From NCBI GenBank assembly GCA_964618075.1, contig CAZTZO010000005.1:11080-75079 (forward strand): a stretch of DNA of 64,000 nucleotides, written 5' to 3'. Shown one piece after another: positions 26,632 through 36,006 of the stretch (the stretch's first letter is position 1; every line of letters begins with the position of its first letter). The position numbers and the translations under genes were made by a program. The notes under the pieces are model-generated. The model ran no database searches, was not told where the DNA came from, and saw only the letters and a list, made by a program, of their open reading frames with translations. Origin of the DNA: CAYTMY01 sp964618075. Lineage in GTDB: Bacteria; Bacillota; Clostridia; Eubacteriales; Anaerofustaceae.

Positions 26632-27541
26632 TTCTTCCTCCTCCAGTACTCCTGTTAATAATATTATTACAATTTATCTTCAATGAGTCAAGTCCTCGCC
26701 AAGCCAAAGAGCACCTTGCGTATCTATTTCTAAACGCTTCCTCATTCATATTCATTATATCACTTTTCAGAGGAAAAGCATCATTTAGCGTCGATGAAAA
26801 TTCTTCATGTAAATCAGTCGGTGCATTTTTATTAAAAGGACATCTCTTCTGGCAGATATCACATCCGAAGATGTATGTTGTAGTATTGTAATTTTTTCCG
26901 GTTTGGTTTAAATATGAAACACATTTATCAAAATGGTATTTACCGTCCTGTGAATATGCATTCTGAGGACATCCTTGCAAGCAAACGCTGCAAGAACCGC
27001 ACTTTGACTCTTTCGTTTGTACTGCTTGGCTTATGTCTATATCAAGTAAAATGTGCCCTAAAAATATATAGGAACCGAATCTTTCATTTATTATTAAACC
27101 GTTTTTTCCGAAAAAACCTATTCCGGAGCAGTATGCCAAAGCCTTATCCGACAACTTTCCCGTATCAATGTATATCCTGTAATGACATGTATACTCCTTC
27201 ACAAACTCTTTCATGAGGAAGTCAGCCTTTTTCTTTAATACGCGGTGATAATCTTCTCCAAATGAAGAGCTCGCTATCTGCACTCTGTCACCTTTAAGAT
27301 CGTTAATCTTTAAAGAACTGTTATAGCTTAGAGCAAACGATATTACAGATTTTGCCGGTTTCCAAGCATTTTTTATATCCAATCGATCATAAATACTGCC
27401 CTTAAAGAAAGGAATTTCCTGTTTTGGGGGGATATCTATATTCTGTGTGTACTTATCCAATGCTCTATTATCGACTATTCCTATCACATCAATGTCAAAC
27501 TTTTCGGCAAGCGAAACTATCAGACTGTAAACGCTATTCAT
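26624..27541 (-). CDS. queG: Epoxyqueuosine reductase (QueG-like)
   Basis: QueG reduces epoxyqueuosine to queuosine in tRNA with cobalamin and two [4Fe-4S] clusters. It is 305 aa, lacking the C-terminal HEAT-like extension of the E. coli protein, as in many Firmicutes. Asp126 in YIDTGKLSDKALA is the predicted catalytic acid. CGSCSVCLQGCP (181-192) together with Cys207 and CDICQKRCP (227-235) bind the clusters. Its cobalamin need links it to the cob genes of the window. It overlaps coaE upstream by 8 bases and the CooT-like gene downstream. Confidence 0.88.
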   Translation of the reverse strand: MNSVYSLIVSLAEKFDIDVIGIVDNRALDKYTQNIDIPPKQEIPFFKGSIYDRLDIKNAWKPAKSVISFALSYNSSLKINDLKGDRVQIASSSFGEDYHRVLKKKADFLMKEFVKEYTCHYRIYIDTGKLSDKALAYCSGIGFFGKNGLIINERFGSYIFLGHILLDIDISQAVQTKESKCGSCSVCLQGCPQNAYSQDGKYHFDKCVSYLNQTGKNYNTTTYIFGCDICQKRCPFNKNAPTDLHEEFSSTLNDAFPLKSDIMNMNEEAFRNRYARCSLAWRGLDSLKINCNNIINRSTGGGRNV

Positions 27542-28133
27542 TACATTTTAATATGGAATCGAAAACAATTCGAACCGCATTTTTCAAATCTTCGATTCCT
27601 CCGTCATTGTATATTATTGCATCAGCATATGAAATTTTTTCATCTATATCCATTTGTGCAGCGATTCTCTCTTTTGCTTCGTTTTCTGTCATAGTATCAC
27701 GGCTGATAATGTTTTTTATCATGCTGTCTATAGGCGAATAAATAAGAAGCACCGTATCGACATCGCCTGTAAGCCCTTCTTCTATTAAAAGCGGACATTC
27801 ATATATTACAAACTGACAGCCTTTGGAATCGTACTCCTGTACATAGTCCAAAAACAATTTCTTTACGCGGGGATGTATTATCGCGTTGATTTCTTTTCTT
27901 TTTACTTCATCTTCGAATATCAGGCTTGCGGTTTTCTTTCGGTCCAGCTCATCGTTAATGAATATTTCGCTTCCGAGCTTCTCCTTGAGTTTAGTTTTAA
28001 CGTCTTCAAAATTAACTACTTCACGAGAAAGCTCGTCGGCATTGATAACATTAATTGAATACATCTGTGAGGCTATACCACAAACAGTACTTTTCCCGCT
28101 TCCGATACCTCCGGTAACTCCGATTATTTTCAT
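27534..28133 (-). CDS. coaE: Dephospho-CoA kinase
   Basis: The last step of CoA synthesis. It is 199 aa from the ATG at 28131-28133, which opens MKIIGVTGGIGSGKST with the P-loop at residues 8-16. HPRVKKLFLDYV and YECPLLIEEGL are family motifs. The polA stop TGA is 1 base upstream (TGATATG) and GAGG, inside polA, serves as the ribosome binding site, so coaE is coupled to polA, a common pair in Firmicutes. The frame extends 10 codons into polA without a better start. Confidence 0.94.
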   Translation of the reverse strand: MKIIGVTGGIGSGKSTVCGIASQMYSINVINADELSREVVNFEDVKTKLKEKLGSEIFINDELDRKKTASLIFEDEVKRKEINAIIHPRVKKLFLDYVQEYDSKGCQFVIYECPLLIEEGLTGDVDTVLLIYSPIDSMIKNIISRDTMTENEAKERIAAQMDIDEKISYADAIIYNDGGIEDLKNAVRIVFDSILKCNE

Positions 28134-28134
28134 A

Positions 28135-30741
28135 TCATTTTGCCTCATACCAGCTTTCGCCACTTGATACCTGAACGGTAAGCGGCACCTTGAGTTTTAC
28201 CGCATTTTGCATTTCTTCCGTCAATAAGAGAGTAACTTCCTGCTTTTCTTCTTTCAAGCAATCAATTATCAATTCATCATGCACCTGAAGTATTAGCTGA
28301 CTCTTTAAATGCTCTTGCGAGAGTCTTTCGCCGACATTTATCATCGCTATTTTTATAATATCTGCGGCAGTTCCCTGGATTGGCGTATTCATTGCTGTTC
28401 TCTGTGCGAATGCTCTTATATTTGCGTTGCCTGAATTGATTTGCGGAATATATCTTCTTCTGCCGAAAAGCGTTTCTACATAACCTTTATCTTTGGCAAA
28501 TAAAACAATGTCATCCATATATTTTTTTATCCCCTCGAACTTATTCAGATATGTGTCGATATATTCCTTTGCGTCTTTTCTTGAAATATTAATATTTTTC
28601 GATAAGCCGAAATCACTGATACCGTAAACGATGCCGAAGTTTACCGCTTTGGCTCTCGAGCGCTGAGTTGACGTAACTTCATCGGGACTTACGCCAAATA
28701 CTTCCGAAGCTGTTTTAGTATGAATATCCTCGCCGTTTTTAAAGGCTTCAATCATATTTTGATCGCCCGAAACATGAGCTAATACTCTGAGCTCTATTTG
28801 TGAGTAGTCTGCGTCAACAAGTATTCTGCTATTATCGGAAGGAATAAATATTTTTCTTATAACACGACCCTCCTGCGTTTTTACAGGTATATTCTGAAGG
28901 TTGGGCGCGCTGGAAGATATTCTGCCGGTGGTGGTTATTGTCTGATTAAAGGACGTGTGTATTTTGTCGTCCTTATCGGCTAATTTAATTAGCCCTTTAA
29001 CATATGTCGAGCTGAGCTTTGTTATCTTCCTTAGCTCTATTATTTTACTGACTATAGGATGTGTATTTTTTATCTTTTCCAGCACTTCAATATCGGTAGA
29101 ATAACCGGACTTCGTTTTTTTGACAACAGGCAAGCCCAGTTCATCAAACAATAATTCACCGAGTTGTTTCGATGAGTTGATATTAAAGCTTATATCCTTG
29201 TTGCCAAGCTGCAAAATATCATGAGTGAGCGCAGCGATTCTCTCTGCAAATTCATCCTCCAAACGACAAAGCATTTTCATGTCGACCTTGAAGCCGACTA
29301 ACTCCATCTGCGCCAATATAAATATCAATCGATGCTCAATATTATAATATAAATCATTAAGAGCTTCCTGCTTTAATAACGTTTCAAACTTATCATACAG
29401 CCTTATTATAACGTATGCCTGTTTAACCAAATAATCTTTATCGACTGTGTCGACCAAATCAAAAAAGGATTGTTGCTTCGGTTTAGGCGTTTGTTTGAGT
29501 TCAATATCAAGATACTTCTTTGCCATAACCTCGAGTGAATATCTCTCATCCGATGGATTGATGACATAGCCTGCAACAAATACGTCAAAAACGACTCCTT
29601 TAGCATTAACGAAGTTTTTTATAAACTCTTTATATAGCTCTTTGTAGTCATGAACGACCTTTAAAATCTTTTCATTCTCGAAAAGCTCTTTTATAAACTC
29701 ATATTCGCAGTTCTCGATGAGATAGTTGTCTTCGTTAGTCGATATGGCTACATAATAATTATCACTTGTTGTTTTATCCGAAATCTGTACGCCGATAGTC
29801 TTTCCGATCAATTCTTTTAAATCGGGTTTTCCGATAACAGGCGGTATGCAAAGTACCGAGCTTTCTTCTTTGATTTCATTTGAAACACCGATGCTTTTAA
29901 TGAGGTTTTTCATCTCATATTTATTTAGGATATTTATAAAGCCTTCTTTTCTTAAGTCATAATCATCCGCATTTTCATAATCAAGAATTATCGGAACATT
30001 TCTGTTTATCGTACCAAGCTCTTTACTTAAATACGCGTCGGTCTTGCCGTTTAACAGTTTTTCCTTTAATTTCTCCTTTATTGCGTCTATATTTTCGTAT
30101 ACACCGTCTAAGCTTTTATACTCTTTTATAAGACCCAAAGCGGTTTTTTCACCGATACCGTTTATTCCCGGAATATTGTCGGACTTATCTCCCATTAAAG
30201 CTTTTAATTCTATCATCTGAGGCGCACTTAGTCCATAGGTTTCTTCAAGGTAATCCTTATCGACATTTACGGTGTCACTGACGCCTTTTTTTGCATACAT
30301 AATTGTCGCATAATCACTCACAAGCTGAAATGAATCTCTGTCCCCTGTTACAACTGTTGTATGGTCTTTGTTTTTTTCGGATAAGGAGCAAACATATCCT
30401 ATAATGTCATCGGCTTCATAATCCTTGCACTCCAAAAAAGCAATGCCTGCTTCCTTAATCAACTCAATGACTATCGGTATTTGAGCCTTAAGCTCCTCCG
30501 GCATCTGTTGGCGCCCGGCCTTGTATTCGTTAAACAATTCATGTCTGAACGTATGCTTTCCGGCGTCAAAAGCAGCGAACAGATAATCCGGAGAATGCTC
30601 ATTTATCAGTTTTATGAGCATATTCATAAAGCCGTATATGGCATTTGTAGGCGTACCGTCGGTCGAATGCATCGGACGGACTGCGTAAAACGCCTTATAT
30701 AACAGCGAATAGGCGTCTATAATATAAATATTTTTATCCAT
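28135..30741 (-). CDS. polA: DNA polymerase I
   Basis: A repair and Okazaki-fragment polymerase, 868 aa. The N-terminal 5'-3' exonuclease domain (about 1-290) has GFMNMLIKLI, VVTGDRDSFQL and LMGDKSDNIPGINGIGEKTA. The middle 3'-5' exonuclease-like domain lacks the acidic DxE motif, so proofreading is probably absent, as in Bacillus and Taq Pol I. The polymerase domain is complete: DADYSQIELRVLAH (motif A), RSRAKAVNFGIVYGIS (motif B) and LQVHDELI (motif C). GGAG precedes the ATG. It heads polA-coaE-queG-cooT-like. Confidence 0.95.
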   Translation of the reverse strand: MDKNIYIIDAYSLLYKAFYAVRPMHSTDGTPTNAIYGFMNMLIKLINEHSPDYLFAAFDAGKHTFRHELFNEYKAGRQQMPEELKAQIPIVIELIKEAGIAFLECKDYEADDIIGYVCSLSEKNKDHTTVVTGDRDSFQLVSDYATIMYAKKGVSDTVNVDKDYLEETYGLSAPQMIELKALMGDKSDNIPGINGIGEKTALGLIKEYKSLDGVYENIDAIKEKLKEKLLNGKTDAYLSKELGTINRNVPIILDYENADDYDLRKEGFINILNKYEMKNLIKSIGVSNEIKEESSVLCIPPVIGKPDLKELIGKTIGVQISDKTTSDNYYVAISTNEDNYLIENCEYEFIKELFENEKILKVVHDYKELYKEFIKNFVNAKGVVFDVFVAGYVINPSDERYSLEVMAKKYLDIELKQTPKPKQQSFFDLVDTVDKDYLVKQAYVIIRLYDKFETLLKQEALNDLYYNIEHRLIFILAQMELVGFKVDMKMLCRLEDEFAERIAALTHDILQLGNKDISFNINSSKQLGELLFDELGLPVVKKTKSGYSTDIEVLEKIKNTHPIVSKIIELRKITKLSSTYVKGLIKLADKDDKIHTSFNQTITTTGRISSSAPNLQNIPVKTQEGRVIRKIFIPSDNSRILVDADYSQIELRVLAHVSGDQNMIEAFKNGEDIHTKTASEVFGVSPDEVTSTQRSRAKAVNFGIVYGISDFGLSKNINISRKDAKEYIDTYLNKFEGIKKYMDDIVLFAKDKGYVETLFGRRRYIPQINSGNANIRAFAQRTAMNTPIQGTAADIIKIAMINVGERLSQEHLKSQLILQVHDELIIDCLKEEKQEVTLLLTEEMQNAVKLKVPLTVQVSSGESWYEAK

Positions 30742-30765
30742 TACATATCTCCATAATAGAAGTAA

Positions 30766-31956
30766 CTAGCTAATGAATTCTTCAAGACGATCCATGCCGG
30801 CTTGTATGTCCTCCATACAACATGCGTATGAGAAACGTATAAATCCCTCTTTGCCAAAACCGATGCCCGGCACGGTTGCAACATGGGCGCTGTTTAAAAG
30901 CTCCATAGCAAAATCAGTAGATGTTTTTATTGATACATCATTATATTTTTTATTTAAGAGCTTTGATATGTCTGCAAATACATAAAATGCTCCGTATGGA
31001 TAAATATATGAAATATCTTGAAGGGCTTCAAGCCTTTTTATTATATACTTTCTTCGTCTGTCATATTCCAAACGCATTTCTTCGACAAAGCCTTGATCCA
31101 TTGTCAGTGCCGTTATGGATGCTCTCTGACTTATTGTGCTGGGATGAGAAACGCATTGTCCTTGTACGCTTGACATCGCTTTTATTATTTCGTTATTTGC
31201 CGCAGTGTAACCTATTCTCCAACCGGGCATTGCATAAGTTTTAGACAGTCCGTTGATAGTTAAGGTTATATCTTTTATTTCTTCGGATAAAGAGGCAACT
31301 GAAATATGTTTTGCACCTTCGTATATAAAGTTATCGTATATTTCATCGCTTATTATGTATATACCATGTTTTAAGCATACCTGCGCGATTTTCTCCAAGG
31401 CTTTTTTATCATATACACTGCCTGTAGGATTACAAGGGTTGTTAATTATCAATGCCTTTGTTTTATCCGTTATCCTGCTTTCCAATTCTTCAGCCGTCAA
31501 CAAAAACGAATTTTCTTTTTTTGTTTCCGCTATTACAGGTATACCGTAAGCAAGCTTTACCATTTCGCAATAACTGACCCAATAAGGACACGGTATAATA
31601 ACTTCGTCACCCTCGCTTATCAAAACCTGCAGGCAAGTATAAAGTGCATGTTTGGCTCCGCTGGATACAATGATATTGTTTGAAGAATATTGCAGATCAT
31701 TTTCTCTTTTCAGCTTCAGACAAATTGCTTCTCTTAGCTCAACAAATCCCTTCACATCAGAATAGCGCGAGTAATCCTCGTTTATAGCGTCTATTGCCGC
31801 TTGCTTTATCGTTTTGTTTACTTTAAAATCAGGTTCCCCCGCACCAAAGGAATAAACCTTGAGACCTTTCTCTTTTAAGTTGTTTGTAAGCGCCGATACC
31901 GCAAGCGTCGCCGACGGTATAAGTGTATCAAGCTTGTTCGATAACTTTTTCTTCAT
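30766..31956 (-). CDS. aspC: Pyridoxal phosphate-dependent aminotransferase (aspartate aminotransferase type)
   Basis: A class I/II aminotransferase, 396 aa, of the Ib aspartate aminotransferase group common in Clostridia. The PLP lysine lies in GLSKTYAMPGWRIGY. NNPCNPTGSVYDK and SDEIYDNFIYEG hold the Asn and Asp/Tyr that bind PLP, and FIRFSYACCMEDI near the C-terminus holds the substrate-carboxylate Arg. The exact amino acid donor cannot be read from the sequence; aspartate is the usual one for this subgroup. It has its own promoter. Confidence 0.88.
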   Translation of the reverse strand: MKKKLSNKLDTLIPSATLAVSALTNNLKEKGLKVYSFGAGEPDFKVNKTIKQAAIDAINEDYSRYSDVKGFVELREAICLKLKRENDLQYSSNNIIVSSGAKHALYTCLQVLISEGDEVIIPCPYWVSYCEMVKLAYGIPVIAETKKENSFLLTAEELESRITDKTKALIINNPCNPTGSVYDKKALEKIAQVCLKHGIYIISDEIYDNFIYEGAKHISVASLSEEIKDITLTINGLSKTYAMPGWRIGYTAANNEIIKAMSSVQGQCVSHPSTISQRASITALTMDQGFVEEMRLEYDRRRKYIIKRLEALQDISYIYPYGAFYVFADISKLLNKKYNDVSIKTSTDFAMELLNSAHVATVPGIGFGKEGFIRFSYACCMEDIQAGMDRLEEFIS

Positions 31957-32030
31957 ATTTTCTCCATGCTGCGTTCATAGATTTGTGATATAAATTTCTA
32001 GAAATATAATAGAATAAAGATTCTGTTATG

Positions 32031-32059
32031 ATTATACGCAATTAAAACAATCTAAGCAA
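32031..32059 (-). promoter_or_regulatory. Promoter of the aspC-like gene
   Basis: Minus strand TTGCTT (32054-32059), a 17-base spacer, TATAAT (32031-32036), about 75 bases before the gene. Confidence 0.6.
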
Positions 32060-32153
32060 GACGCTCAGGAAAGACTGAAATATCTTTACTGAATTTATTT
32101 AAAAAATCGATATAATCTTTGATATGTGATAACTTAACTATTGGCTTATAAAC

Positions 32154-32184
32154 AAAAGCCTCCGGCTTTACGCCGAAGACTTTA
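32154..32184 (-). terminator. Terminator after ispH-rpsA
   Basis: Minus strand AAAGTCTTCGGC pairs with GCCGGAGGCTTT (two G-U pairs), followed by TTTGTTTAT, 7 bases after the stop. Confidence 0.75.
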
Positions 32185-32190
32185 TAAAAA

Positions 32191-34188
32191 TTATTTTAAG
32201 TATTTTTTGAAAGCTTCTTCCATAGAAGCATGGCTGTCTTCTTTATAGAATATCTTGTTCTGTTCGACTTTTCGTTTCGGAGCCTCAGACAAATCCTTTA
32301 TGCTGAGTCCTATTTTTCTCTTTTCATTGTCAATATCCATTATTTTAAATTTAACCGTATCACCGACTTTAAGAACGCTCTCTACGGTATCAACTTTATC
32401 GTATGAAATATTCGAGATATGAATAAGCCCTTCCACTCCGGGAACAATTTCCGCAAAAGCACCGAACTTGGTTATTGATTTAATTGTACCCTCAGTTACC
32501 GCACCGACTTTGAACTGCTTTGAGAATACCGACCAAGGTTCTTCTGTCATATCCTTTACAGACAATTTAACTTTATTGTTCTCTCTGTCAAGCTCGGTTA
32601 TCTTTGCTTCCAACACATCGCCAACCTTACAGAAGTTCTGAGGTTTGCCTATTCTTTTCCAAGACAAATCGGATATGTGAACAAAGCCGTCAACACCGTT
32701 CAAATCAAGGAAAATCCCGAAATCAGTAATATTCTTTACAGGAGCGCTCAAAACATTCCCAACTTCAAGTGCTGCCATTGCGGTCTGTCTCTTTTGTGCT
32801 TCCTCGGCACGTCTTTTGTCCAATGCCTCCTGAAGAATAACCCTTCTTGAGAAGATAATTTTGTTTTTATCCTTGTCGAATTCTATAATCCTTCCCTCGA
32901 CTTCCTTGCCAAGCAAAGCGTTTATATCTTCAACGTATTTCAGCGCATATTGATATGCAGGCATGAATGCTTTGGCAAAGCTCAAATCTACAATAAAGCC
33001 GCCCTTCACGACCTTTACGATTTTACCGGGAAGAGTTTCTTTTGACTCGAACTTTTCCTGTGTTACCTTCATAGCGGCAATCTCATCGACCTTTATCTTT
33101 GAAAGCACCACATTGCCGATACCATCGTTCATGTCTGTTATCATAGCTTCGACTTCATCGCCTATAGCAACAGTTGAAGGTAAATCCGTATATAAATCCA
33201 TAAGGAAATCGGCCTTTTTGATTATACCGTCTGACTTGTAGCTTATATCTACATAAACTTCGTCTTCATTGACGGAAATTATCTTCCCTTTTACAATATC
33301 TCCTACTTTTAATCTTTTGAAATCGTCTAACGACTTTTCCAGGTTTTCCATTGAGTTCTCCATTTTTTGAACTACCTCCAATATGATATGCTCCGGTGTC
33401 GATGCTCCGGCTGTTATGCCCACCACCGGGGCATTCTCAAAATCAGGCGGTTGTAAATCCTCCGCCGATTCTATTTGTATGACAGTTTTGCAGTTCTTTC
33501 TGCAGGTATCCGCAAGTTTTTTTGTATTCGAGCTCGCGAACCCTCCGATAACGATCATCACATCTGCTTTTTTCGCTATCTTTTCGGTTTCCTGTTGTCT
33601 GAGCGATGTGGTCGAGCAAATGGTATTGAATACTATTGCATCAGGTGATATTTGTTTTATCTTGGCACATACGTCGTCGAACAAGTTTTTGGGTATTGTA
33701 GTCTGAGCGACTACGCATATATTACCTGTTAAGGAAATATCATTGCAAAATTCCTGTGCGGAACCGATTATTACCGCTTCGTTTTCGCACCATCCGTTGA
33801 TTCCTATCACCTCAGGATGTGATTTATCCCCCACAATTACAACAGTATAACCTTTTTTATGATATTTTTCAACTTTATTTTGAATTGATTTTACATAAGG
33901 GCATGTGGCATCTATAACAGACAGCTTTTTCTCATATGCTTCTTTGTAAATACACGGCGAAGCACCGTGTGAGCGGATTATCAAAATCCCTTCTTCGATG
34001 CCGTTGAGCGAATCGACAGCATGAATCCCCATATCCGACAATTCTTTAACTACAAACGGATTATGTATGAGCTCTCCATATGTATATATGCTTTCATTGC
34101 CATATTCATGTGCTGCAACAACTGCTTTATTTACGGCGTTGTTCACTCCAAAGCAAAAGCCTGCGTTCTGTGCTTTAATAATAACCAT
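32191..34188 (-). CDS. ispH: Fused IspH (HMB-PP reductase) and ribosomal protein S1-like protein
   Basis: A 665-aa two-part protein. Residues 1-280 are IspH, the [4Fe-4S] enzyme that ends the MEP isoprenoid pathway, with its three cluster cysteines in NAGFCFGVNNAV, IDATCPYV and NTICSTTSLRQ. From about residue 290 four S1 RNA-binding domains follow: VGDIVKGKIISVNEDEVYVD, LPGKIVKVVKGGFIVDLSFA, VGNVLSAPVKNITDFGIFLD and VGAVTEGTIKSITKFGAFAE. This fusion is known in Clostridia and is a good lineage marker. I see no frameshift at the joint. plsC is directly upstream, 3 bases away. Confidence 0.94.
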   Translation of the reverse strand: MVIIKAQNAGFCFGVNNAVNKAVVAAHEYGNESIYTYGELIHNPFVVKELSDMGIHAVDSLNGIEEGILIIRSHGASPCIYKEAYEKKLSVIDATCPYVKSIQNKVEKYHKKGYTVVIVGDKSHPEVIGINGWCENEAVIIGSAQEFCNDISLTGNICVVAQTTIPKNLFDDVCAKIKQISPDAIVFNTICSTTSLRQQETEKIAKKADVMIVIGGFASSNTKKLADTCRKNCKTVIQIESAEDLQPPDFENAPVVGITAGASTPEHIILEVVQKMENSMENLEKSLDDFKRLKVGDIVKGKIISVNEDEVYVDISYKSDGIIKKADFLMDLYTDLPSTVAIGDEVEAMITDMNDGIGNVVLSKIKVDEIAAMKVTQEKFESKETLPGKIVKVVKGGFIVDLSFAKAFMPAYQYALKYVEDINALLGKEVEGRIIEFDKDKNKIIFSRRVILQEALDKRRAEEAQKRQTAMAALEVGNVLSAPVKNITDFGIFLDLNGVDGFVHISDLSWKRIGKPQNFCKVGDVLEAKITELDRENNKVKLSVKDMTEEPWSVFSKQFKVGAVTEGTIKSITKFGAFAEIVPGVEGLIHISNISYDKVDTVESVLKVGDTVKFKIMDIDNEKRKIGLSIKDLSEAPKRKVEQNKIFYKEDSHASMEEAFKKYLK

Positions 34189-34191
34189 TCG

Positions 34192-34776
34192 CTATATGCA
34201 TTCCTTGAGCTCAAATATCTTTTTTGCCACTATTTCATTAGATATGAACGAATACTCCTGAGATGTAAGCTTCCTGCCGTAATACTCTTTCAAATCGATT
34301 GCTTTACCGATAATGACCTTCAATTTACCGTTGAGCTTGTAGCTGCCGGAAATATATACCGGTATTACAGGCACCTGTGATTTTGTTGCAAGCATACCTA
34401 CCCCGGCTTTAAATTGCATCGCCTTGGCGTCCCTTTCTCTTGTACCCTCGGGAAATATTCCTAAAAGTCCGTTGCCTTTTATTACAGCTAAAGATTTTTT
34501 CAGCGAATAGGCGTCGTTTCCGTCTCTTCCTACCGGTATTGCGTGGCATGAGCCAAAGAACCATTTAGAAATTTTTGAAGAAAAAAGCTCTTTCTTGGCA
34601 AGAAATATTATTACACGCCTTGTACATATTCCTATGCTCAGAGGGTCAAAAAGATGTATATGGTTTGAGCAAATAATAGCGGAGCCGTCCTTTGGAATAT
34701 TATCTTTCCCCTTGCACGTGAATCCGACGAAAATTTTAAGATACAGACTTCCTATCGCTCTGACTAACTTATACAT
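34192..34776 (-). CDS. plsC: 1-acyl-sn-glycerol-3-phosphate acyltransferase
   Basis: Makes phosphatidic acid at the membrane. It is 194 aa. The acyltransferase motifs are SNHIHLFDPLSI (HX4D), FPEGTRERD (glycerol phosphate binding) and VPVIPVYISG. The N-terminal LYLKIFVGF may be the membrane-facing helix. Its start lies directly at the cmk stop, and ispH-rpsA follows after 3 bases; cmk-plsC-ispH-rpsA is the standard clostridial order. Confidence 0.93.
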   Translation of the reverse strand: MYKLVRAIGSLYLKIFVGFTCKGKDNIPKDGSAIICSNHIHLFDPLSIGICTRRVIIFLAKKELFSSKISKWFFGSCHAIPVGRDGNDAYSLKKSLAVIKGNGLLGIFPEGTRERDAKAMQFKAGVGMLATKSQVPVIPVYISGSYKLNGKLKVIIGKAIDLKEYYGRKLTSQEYSFISNEIVAKKIFELKECI

Positions 34777-35460
34777 CTATTTATTACCGTCCAACGCTAT
34801 TTTTTGCAGAATAAAATCAACTACCTCGTCAAATGTCATGTCGGACGAATCCAACATAACTGCGTCTTTTGCCACGCATAGAGGATCGACCTCTCTTTCT
34901 GAGTCAACTTTATCACGTCGGATAATATCCTTTTTTATTTTCTCAAAATCAGCTTTATTGCCCTTCTGAAGATTTTGTTTATATCTTCGCATTGCACGCT
35001 CGTTGACGTTTGCATCAAGATAAAACTTATATTCTGCGTTCGGCAAAACTACGTTGCAAATATCTCTGCCTTCCATAACAATATCAACACAGTCCGCTAT
35101 TTTTTGCTGGAGCTTGACCATGTTTCTTCTTACGCTTCCATTTGAGGCAAATTCAGATACTTTGATATCCATTTCGGGAGTACGTATCGCCGAAGTAATG
35201 TCTTCATTATTTAAAAACAGCTTATCATCCCGAAACTCCAAGTTGAAAGTGTCAAATAATGAAATCAGAGTGTCCTCGGAAGCGTTCTTGTCATAGCCGC
35301 TATTATATACATGATAAGCAAAAGCACGATACATTGCACCCGTATCAAGGTACAATATCCCGAGCTTTTTTGAAATCTCTTTAGCAACGCTGCTTTTCCC
35401 TGCGCCCGCAGGACCATCTATTGCCACTTGTATTGATTTATTGCTTTTGAGGAGAGCCAT
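34777..35460 (-). CDS. cmk: Cytidylate kinase
   Basis: Phosphorylates CMP and dCMP. It is 227 aa. The P-loop is DGPAGAGKSSVAKEIS, followed by LYLDTGAMYRAFA and MEGRDICNVVLPNAEYKFYL, the CMP-binding motifs. I chose the ATG at 35458-35460, with CGGAG 6 bases upstream; the frame runs 25 codons further to 35535 without a good start. It leads the cmk-plsC-ispH-rpsA operon. Confidence 0.95.
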   Translation of the reverse strand: MALLKSNKSIQVAIDGPAGAGKSSVAKEISKKLGILYLDTGAMYRAFAYHVYNSGYDKNASEDTLISLFDTFNLEFRDDKLFLNNEDITSAIRTPEMDIKVSEFASNGSVRRNMVKLQQKIADCVDIVMEGRDICNVVLPNAEYKFYLDANVNERAMRRYKQNLQKGNKADFEKIKKDIIRRDKVDSEREVDPLCVAKDAVMLDSSDMTFDEVVDFILQKIALDGNK

Positions 35461-35545
35461 GATTATCTCCGATACTTTGTAAAAAAATTGTAACGCTTTA
35501 AGTATTATATTATAATATTTAATTATTACAAACAAAAGTTAATTA

Positions 35546-35977
35546 TTATTTGCATTCTACCGTAAACAAAGTTCTTATTCCATTCTCGACAAATATCTTG
35601 CTTCCTTCCAACGGAAAGCTTATGTCTTTTGTAACTCTGCTTACATTTATTATAGCTTCACCTTCATGTTTTCTTAAATCCACTGACAATACGTCACCGT
35701 TGAAAACCTCTATGCTTACATATTCATTTTCATCTTGTATATCACTTATAGGCGCGCCGTTTAACAATAAATCATTTTTATCGCAACCGCTCATGCTTAT
35801 GGTGATTGTTTGCGGTTGTGCATAAATTTCCGATTGTTTGTAATACACACCGTTTAAAATTGTATTGTCACTGAGAACATCTGTTACTTGAAATTCTCTC
35901 AAAAGATTCACTGCAATGAGCGTTAGAGTACAAACACATACAATTATTATAACTGTTCTTTCAATAAGCTTGCTCAT
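35546..35977 (-). CDS. Membrane-anchored hypothetical protein
   Basis: I do not recognise this 143-aa protein. One TM helix at about residues 8-25 (TVIIIVCVCTLTLIAVNL) is followed by roughly 115 polar residues with beta-strand patterning and no cysteine pairs beyond C65 and the penultimate C142. The N-terminus is basic, so the larger part is predicted outside the membrane. It lies between the BaiN-like gene and cmk on the same strand, 29 bases after the former. No catalytic motif is visible. Confidence 0.65.
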   Translation of the reverse strand: MSKLIERTVIIIVCVCTLTLIAVNLLREFQVTDVLSDNTILNGVYYKQSEIYAQPQTITISMSGCDKNDLLLNGAPISDIQDENEYVSIEVFNGDVLSVDLRKHEGEAIINVSRVTKDISFPLEGSKIFVENGIRTLFTVECK

Positions 35978-36006
35978 ACAAATTAGTATGTGTAAATAAT
36001 ATGATA

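Noticed and set aside
28135..30741. DNA polymerase I without proofreading residues as a novelty
   Set aside because: Loss of the 3'-5' exonuclease motif is common in Firmicutes Pol I.
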